Assembly: GCA_016928375.1 (NCBI GenBank)
Contig: JAFGKX010000091.1
Location: 1-8,384 of the forward strand
Origin: Candidatus Omnitrophota bacterium
GTDB lineage: Bacteria > Omnitrophota > Gorgyraeia > JABMRG01 > JAFGKX01
Direction of reading: 5' to 3'
Length of the DNA: 8,384 bases
Shown in pieces: positions 5,171-8,384 of the stretch (positions are counted from its first letter, which is position 1; every line of letters begins with the position of its first letter). The position numbers and the translations under genes are program-made. The notes below the pieces were generated by a model. It did no database searches and was not told the origin of the DNA. It saw nothing but the letters and a program-made list of their open reading frames with translations.

Positions 5171-5797
5171 TTGGATAGAAAAAATCAGAGAGATTCTAGA
5201 AATATGGGTTTTAAGAAAAAAGTTGTCGGCAAAACCGATGATAAAGGTGCAAAATCAGCGTCGCCCCAGAGTTTAAAAGAAGCATATAAAGATATGCGCC
5301 CTGTGGAAAATGATTTCGAGAAGGTTATAAGCATAAACCGCACGACAAAAGTTACAAAAGGCGGAAAGAAACTTAGTTTCAGCGCCCTGGTTGTAGCCGG
5401 AAACAGGAATGGCAGAGTGGGCTGTGGGTTCGGAAAAGCGAATGAAGTTCCGAATGCCATAAAAAAGGGTATAAGCGACGCAAAAAAGAATATGATAAAT
5501 GTCCCGATGAGAGGTACGACCATACCCCATGAAATTATCGGTAAATACGGCGCCGCAGTCGTATTTTTAAGGCCTGCAGGCGAAGGAACCGGTGTTATAG
5601 CAGGTAATATCATAAGGGCAGCATGCGAAGGGGCCGGGATTAAGGATATATTAACTAAGTGCATGAGATCGCAGACCCCGTCAAATATATTAAAAGCAAC
5701 TTTCGATGGATTCAAAAAATTACGGTTTAAAAATGAGTTACTGGAACACGAACCACAGGAAACAGAAGTAAAAGAGATTAAAAATGAAAATCAATAA
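5171..5797 (+). CDS. rpsE: 30S ribosomal protein S5, TTG start, extended ends
   Basis: S5 contributes to decoding accuracy and to mRNA unwinding at the entry channel with S3 and S4. The N-terminal double-stranded RNA-binding domain runs about 47-113. It includes the loop TKVTKGGKK, where spectinomycin-resistance changes map in other bacteria and which looks intact here, followed by GNRNGRVGCGFGKANEVPNA. The C-terminal domain has GTGVIAGNIIRAACEGAGI at about 139-157 and TPSNILKATFDGF. At 208 residues it exceeds the 166 of E. coli, with about 43 extra N-terminal residues and an acidic tail at about 186-208. An alternative start at ATG 5204 would give 197 residues. The last 14 nt overlap rplO. 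Confidence 0.97.
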   Translation: MDRKNQRDSRNMGFKKKVVGKTDDKGAKSASPQSLKEAYKDMRPVENDFEKVISINRTTKVTKGGKKLSFSALVVAGNRNGRVGCGFGKANEVPNAIKKGISDAKKNMINVPMRGTTIPHEIIGKYGAAVVFLRPAGEGTGVIAGNIIRAACEGAGIKDILTKCMRSQTPSNILKATFDGFKKLRFKNELLEHEPQETEVKEIKNENQ

Positions 5798-6230
5798 TTT
5801 AAGGCCTGCAAAAGGGGCTAGGACTCCGAAGAGAAGAAAAGGCAGGGGCATAGGTTCCGGCCTGGGTAAAACCGCAGGCAAGGGCCATAAGGGCCAGCAA
5901 TCAAGAACCGGCTCCAAGCAATACTTCGGATTCGAGGGCGGCCAGATGCCGCTTATACGCCGCATGCCGAAGGTTGGATTTACTTCTCAGAAGAGATTCA
6001 GATTTTCGATTGTCAATCTGGAAAGCCTAAATGCTTTTAAGGGCGATACGCTGGTTAATCCGTCGCTGCTTTCCCAGAAGAATCTTATACCGAACGCGAA
6101 AATCCCGGTTAAGATTTTAGGTAAAGGCGCACTAAAAAAGAAACTAAAAGTCAGCGCTCATGCTTTTTCAGCTTCCGCAAAAGAGGCAATTGAAAAAGCA
6201 GGCGGCACAACAGAGCAATTAAAGGTATGA
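5784..6230 (+). CDS. rplO: 50S ribosomal protein L15
   Basis: L15 is a late-assembly 50S protein with a long glycine-rich extension that threads into 23S rRNA. The 148-residue product is standard length. It has the NNLRPAKGARTPKRR start, the GRGIGSGLGKTAGKGHKG segment at about 20-37, GFEGGQMPLIRRMPKVGF at about 49-66, and the C-terminal signature KVSAHAFSASAKEAIEKAGG at about 122-141. It starts inside the last 14 nt of rpsE in another frame and its stop overlaps secY as ATGA. In most bacteria rpmD (L30) lies between rpsE and rplO; here there is no room for it. Confidence 0.98.
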   Translation: MKINNLRPAKGARTPKRRKGRGIGSGLGKTAGKGHKGQQSRTGSKQYFGFEGGQMPLIRRMPKVGFTSQKRFRFSIVNLESLNAFKGDTLVNPSLLSQKNLIPNAKIPVKILGKGALKKKLKVSAHAFSASAKEAIEKAGGTTEQLKV

Positions 6231-7576
6231 TAAGCGCATTAGTAAATATATTCAAAGTCCCAGATTTGCGTAAAAAGATATTGTTTACTCTGGGCCTTGT
6301 CGCTGTTTACAGGATAGGCGCTTATATTCCTACGGCAGGTATAGACGGGGCAGCGCTTGCGCAATTTTTTCGTAATATGGCAAGTACAGCAGGCGGAAGT
6401 TTATTCGGTATTATGAACCTGTTCTCCGGCGGCGCAATAGAAAATATGACTATTTTTGCGCTGGGTATTATGCCGTATATATCAAGTTCTATTATCATAC
6501 AGCTTTTGGCTACGGTAATACCTCAGTTTGAAAAACTGGCAAAAGAAGGCGGAGAAGAAGGCAGAAAGAAACTTACTCAGTACACAAGATACGGAACAAT
6601 TGTTTTGGCCATTGTGCAATCGTTCTTCATAAGTTTGTGGCTTGAAAATCCGGCTCATTTTCAGGGGCTCCAGATAGTGCAGTTTCCGGGCTGGGGATTC
6701 AGGCTTTTGACAATATTAACTCTTGCAAGCGGAACTGCTTTTATAATGTGGCTTGGCGAGCAGATAACCGAATATGGAATAGGTAACGGCATGTCAATGA
6801 TTATTACCGCAGGTATTATTTCCAGGATGCCGGTTGCGATGAGCCAGTTGGTTATTTTGCTATCGCCGTTTTCGCCTACTAAAAGGCAGCTGGATATATT
6901 TACGCTGATACTGATGGTCGCGCTTATGGTCTTTGTCGTTGTAGCGGTTGTTATGATTACACAGGGCCAGCGCAAGATACCGGTTCAGTATGCAAAGAGG
7001 ATAGTCGGAAGGAAAATTTACGGCGGGCAAAGCACTTATATACCTTTCAGGGTAAACCATGCCGGAGTTATACCTATTATATTCGCGCAGTCGATATTGC
7101 TTTTTCCGGCTACCGTAGCCGGGTTTTTCCCGAACAAAATATTAAAGGGCCTTGCAGATGCCCTTATGCGCGGAAACGCCGTTTATTTTATATTATATTC
7201 AGCGCTTATATTGTTTTTTTCATATTTTTATACAGCCATTACATTCAACCCGGCTGATGTTGCCGATAATATGAAAAAATTCGGCGGTTTTATTCCGGGT
7301 ATAAGGCCCGGGCAGCCGACAGCATCTTACTTTGACAGAATACTTACCAGGGTTACGTTGCCGGGCGCGATATTTCTGGCATTGATCGCGATATTTCCCA
7401 GCATAATTTCAAGATGGCTTAACATACCGTTTTTGATAGCAAGTTTCTTTGGAGGCACAGCTTTGTTGATAGTTGTCGGCGTTATGCTGGATACAATGAA
7501 GCAGGTGGAGTCACAGCTTCTTATGAGGCATTACGAAGGGTTTTTGAAAAAAGGCCGCCTTCGTTCAAGGCGATAA
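6227..7576 (+). CDS. secY: Protein translocase subunit SecY
   Basis: SecY is the channel subunit of the SecYEG translocon in the cytoplasmic membrane; it docks ribosomes and SecA and passes or inserts unfolded proteins. The 449-residue product has the expected ten hydrophobic spans, roughly at 18-36, 72-98, 121-139, 156-176, 186-203, 222-245, 279-299, 317-339, 376-394 and 399-421. Family motifs are GIMPYISSSIIIQLL at 80-94, the cytoplasmic loop GQRKIPVQYAKR at 247-258, and the second loop with FIPGIRPGQPT at 355-365, which holds the arginine important for SecA-driven export in E. coli. The tail ends HYEGFLKKGRLRSRR. The start overlaps the rplO stop as ATGA; no well-spaced Shine-Dalgarno is seen, so coupling is likely. 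Confidence 0.99.
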   Translation: MISALVNIFKVPDLRKKILFTLGLVAVYRIGAYIPTAGIDGAALAQFFRNMASTAGGSLFGIMNLFSGGAIENMTIFALGIMPYISSSIIIQLLATVIPQFEKLAKEGGEEGRKKLTQYTRYGTIVLAIVQSFFISLWLENPAHFQGLQIVQFPGWGFRLLTILTLASGTAFIMWLGEQITEYGIGNGMSMIITAGIISRMPVAMSQLVILLSPFSPTKRQLDIFTLILMVALMVFVVVAVVMITQGQRKIPVQYAKRIVGRKIYGGQSTYIPFRVNHAGVIPIIFAQSILLFPATVAGFFPNKILKGLADALMRGNAVYFILYSALILFFSYFYTAITFNPADVADNMKKFGGFIPGIRPGQPTASYFDRILTRVTLPGAIFLALIAIFPSIISRWLNIPFLIASFFGGTALLIVVGVMLDTMKQVESQLLMRHYEGFLKKGRLRSRR

Positions 7577-7578
7577 TA

Positions 7579-8235
7579 ATGAGAATAGTATTATTGGGTC
7601 CGCCAGGCGCAGGCAAAGGAACGCAAGCGAAAGTTCTTTCTAATAATTTGAAATTAGCCCATTTATCGACGGGGGATATGTTCAGGGACGCTGTAAAATC
7701 AGGCAGCGTAGCAGGTAAAAAATTATCCGAATATATGCAGCAGGGGCTTTTGGTGCCGGATGAAACAGTCAACGAAATCATAACGCAGAAGCTTAAAGAT
7801 GAAAGTATTCAGAATAATTTTGTGCTGGACGGGTACCCAAGGACACTGCCCCAGGCCGTTGAACTGGATAAATTTCTTAAAAGTAATAAAATCCCCTTAG
7901 ATTATGTTATTTATATGCAGGCATCCGAGGATGTGGTAATATCCCGCCTTACAGGCCGCAGGGTTTGCGAGAAATGCGGATATAACTATCATATAAAAAA
8001 TATACCGCCGAAAAAAAGCGGTATTTGTGACTATGACGGCGCCGAATTATATCAACGCAAGGATGACGAGGAAGAAACGGTCAGAAGAAGATGGAAAGTA
8101 TACAGCGAACAGACAGCTTTGCTTATCGATTATTACGCGGGCAAGGCAATCTTGAGAGAGGTAGACGGAGACCTTGATGTCGACGCGCTGAACAAATATC
8201 TGAATGCTCTTTTTCAAAACGAAAATTTGTCATGA
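7579..8235 (+). CDS. adk: Adenylate kinase, zinc-lid type
   Basis: This cytoplasmic enzyme interconverts ATP + AMP and 2 ADP. The P-loop GPPGAGKGT is at residues 7-15, the AMP-binding segment LSTGDMFRDAV at 29-39 and DGYPRTLPQ at 84-92. The long lid domain runs about 125-163 and carries Cys130, Cys133, Cys150 and Asp153, the Cys3-Asp zinc site known from Bacillus adenylate kinase, in matching positions. At 218 residues it is a normal long-form enzyme. AAGG at 7567-7570 is 8 nt from the ATG, and the secY stop is 2 nt upstream. The secY-adk-map order is common in bacteria. The gene ends in an ATGA overlap with map. Confidence 0.98.
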   Translation: MRIVLLGPPGAGKGTQAKVLSNNLKLAHLSTGDMFRDAVKSGSVAGKKLSEYMQQGLLVPDETVNEIITQKLKDESIQNNFVLDGYPRTLPQAVELDKFLKSNKIPLDYVIYMQASEDVVISRLTGRRVCEKCGYNYHIKNIPPKKSGICDYDGAELYQRKDDEEETVRRRWKVYSEQTALLIDYYAGKAILREVDGDLDVDALNKYLNALFQNENLS

Positions 8236-8384
8236 TCAAGATAAAATCCGAGCGCGAAATAGGGCTGATGAAAAAGGCGGGCGGTATTGTCGGCGAGGTT
8301 CTTGAGGCATTAGACCGCTTTATCGCGCCCGGCATTACTACCACCGAGATTAATGATTTTTGCGAGCGGTTGATTTTAAGGCGC
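8232..8384 (+). CDS. map: Type I methionine aminopeptidase, N-terminal 51 codons (partial)
   Basis: Map removes the initiator Met from new proteins and is a two-metal enzyme of the pita-bread fold. Only the first 51 codons are present; the frame is open to the window edge. They read MIKIKSEREIGLMKKAGGIV, then EVLEAL, then IAPGITTTEIND, matching the start of type I bacterial enzymes. The metal ligands and catalytic residues lie beyond the window. There is no N-terminal zinc-finger or SH3-like extension. The start overlaps the adk stop as ATGA (8232-8235) with no clear Shine-Dalgarno, so translation is probably coupled to adk. Confidence 0.95.
   Translation, partial: MIKIKSEREIGLMKKAGGIVGEVLEALDRFIAPGITTTEINDFCERLILRR

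Noticed and set aside
5166..5276. 36-codon frame starting at ATG 5166 as a small gene
   Set aside because: The ATG is only 2 nt after AGGAGG, the frame lies inside rpsE in another phase, and the product resembles nothing recognisable.
5185..5715. 176-codon minus-strand frame opposite rpsE
   Set aside because: Shadow of the S5 gene; no ribosome binding site or family resemblance, and the sense strand is clearly coding throughout.
5700..5800. Remnant of rpmD at the rpsE-rplO junction
   Set aside because: No L30-like residues are visible in any forward frame; the rpsE tail is acidic low-complexity sequence, unlike the compact L30 fold.

Overview
This window is a single co-directional, plus-strand run of bacterial ribosomal-protein genes: the distal S10 cluster and the whole spc cluster, continuing into secY, adk and map. 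The order is rplB (last codons) - rpsS - rplV - rpsC - rplP - rpmC - rpsQ - rplN - rplX - rplE - rpsN - rpsH - rplF - rplR - rpsE - rplO - secY - adk - map (first 51 codons). Genes are packed with gaps of 1-11 nt or short overlaps, so the window reads as the middle of one long transcript. I see no convincing promoter, terminator, RNA gene, mobile element or CRISPR array.

The organism is a bacterium with moderately AT-rich DNA and strong use of AGA/AGG for Arg and ATA for Ile. It has the short zinc-type S14, an L24 with a C-terminal four-cysteine zinc motif, and a zinc-lid adenylate kinase. It also lacks rpmD (uL30) from the usual place between rpsE and rplO. These traits exclude a typical gammaproteobacterium and would fit an uncultured phylum such as Omnitrophota or a relative. 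That assignment is an impression from codon use and style, not a demonstrated placement.

Layout: 1-1889 holds the end of the S10 cluster (L2 tail, S19, L22, S3, L16). 1893-3750 holds L29, S17, L14, L24, L5 and S14. 3811-5797 holds S8, L6, L18 and S5. 5784-6230 is L15. 6227-8384 holds SecY, adenylate kinase and the start of methionine aminopeptidase. The ribosomal genes supply both subunits, SecY forms the membrane channel that docks translating ribosomes, Adk balances adenine nucleotides and Map trims N-terminal Met from new chains. Coupling is tight: ATGA overlaps join rpsQ/rplN, rplO/secY and adk/map, and longer overlaps join rpmC/rpsQ (32 nt) and rpsE/rplO (14 nt).

The content is conserved housekeeping and I did not find a new multi-gene system. 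The most unusual structure is between genes. The only three gaps longer than 11 nt (27, 60 and 44 nt) each hold degenerate tandem heptanucleotides of the type TAGTCGA, which put stop codons in all three forward frames. Other points are the missing rpmD with an rpsE/rplO overlap at that spot, the TTG start of rpsE behind a perfect AGGAGG, and lineage-type tails on several ribosomal proteins.
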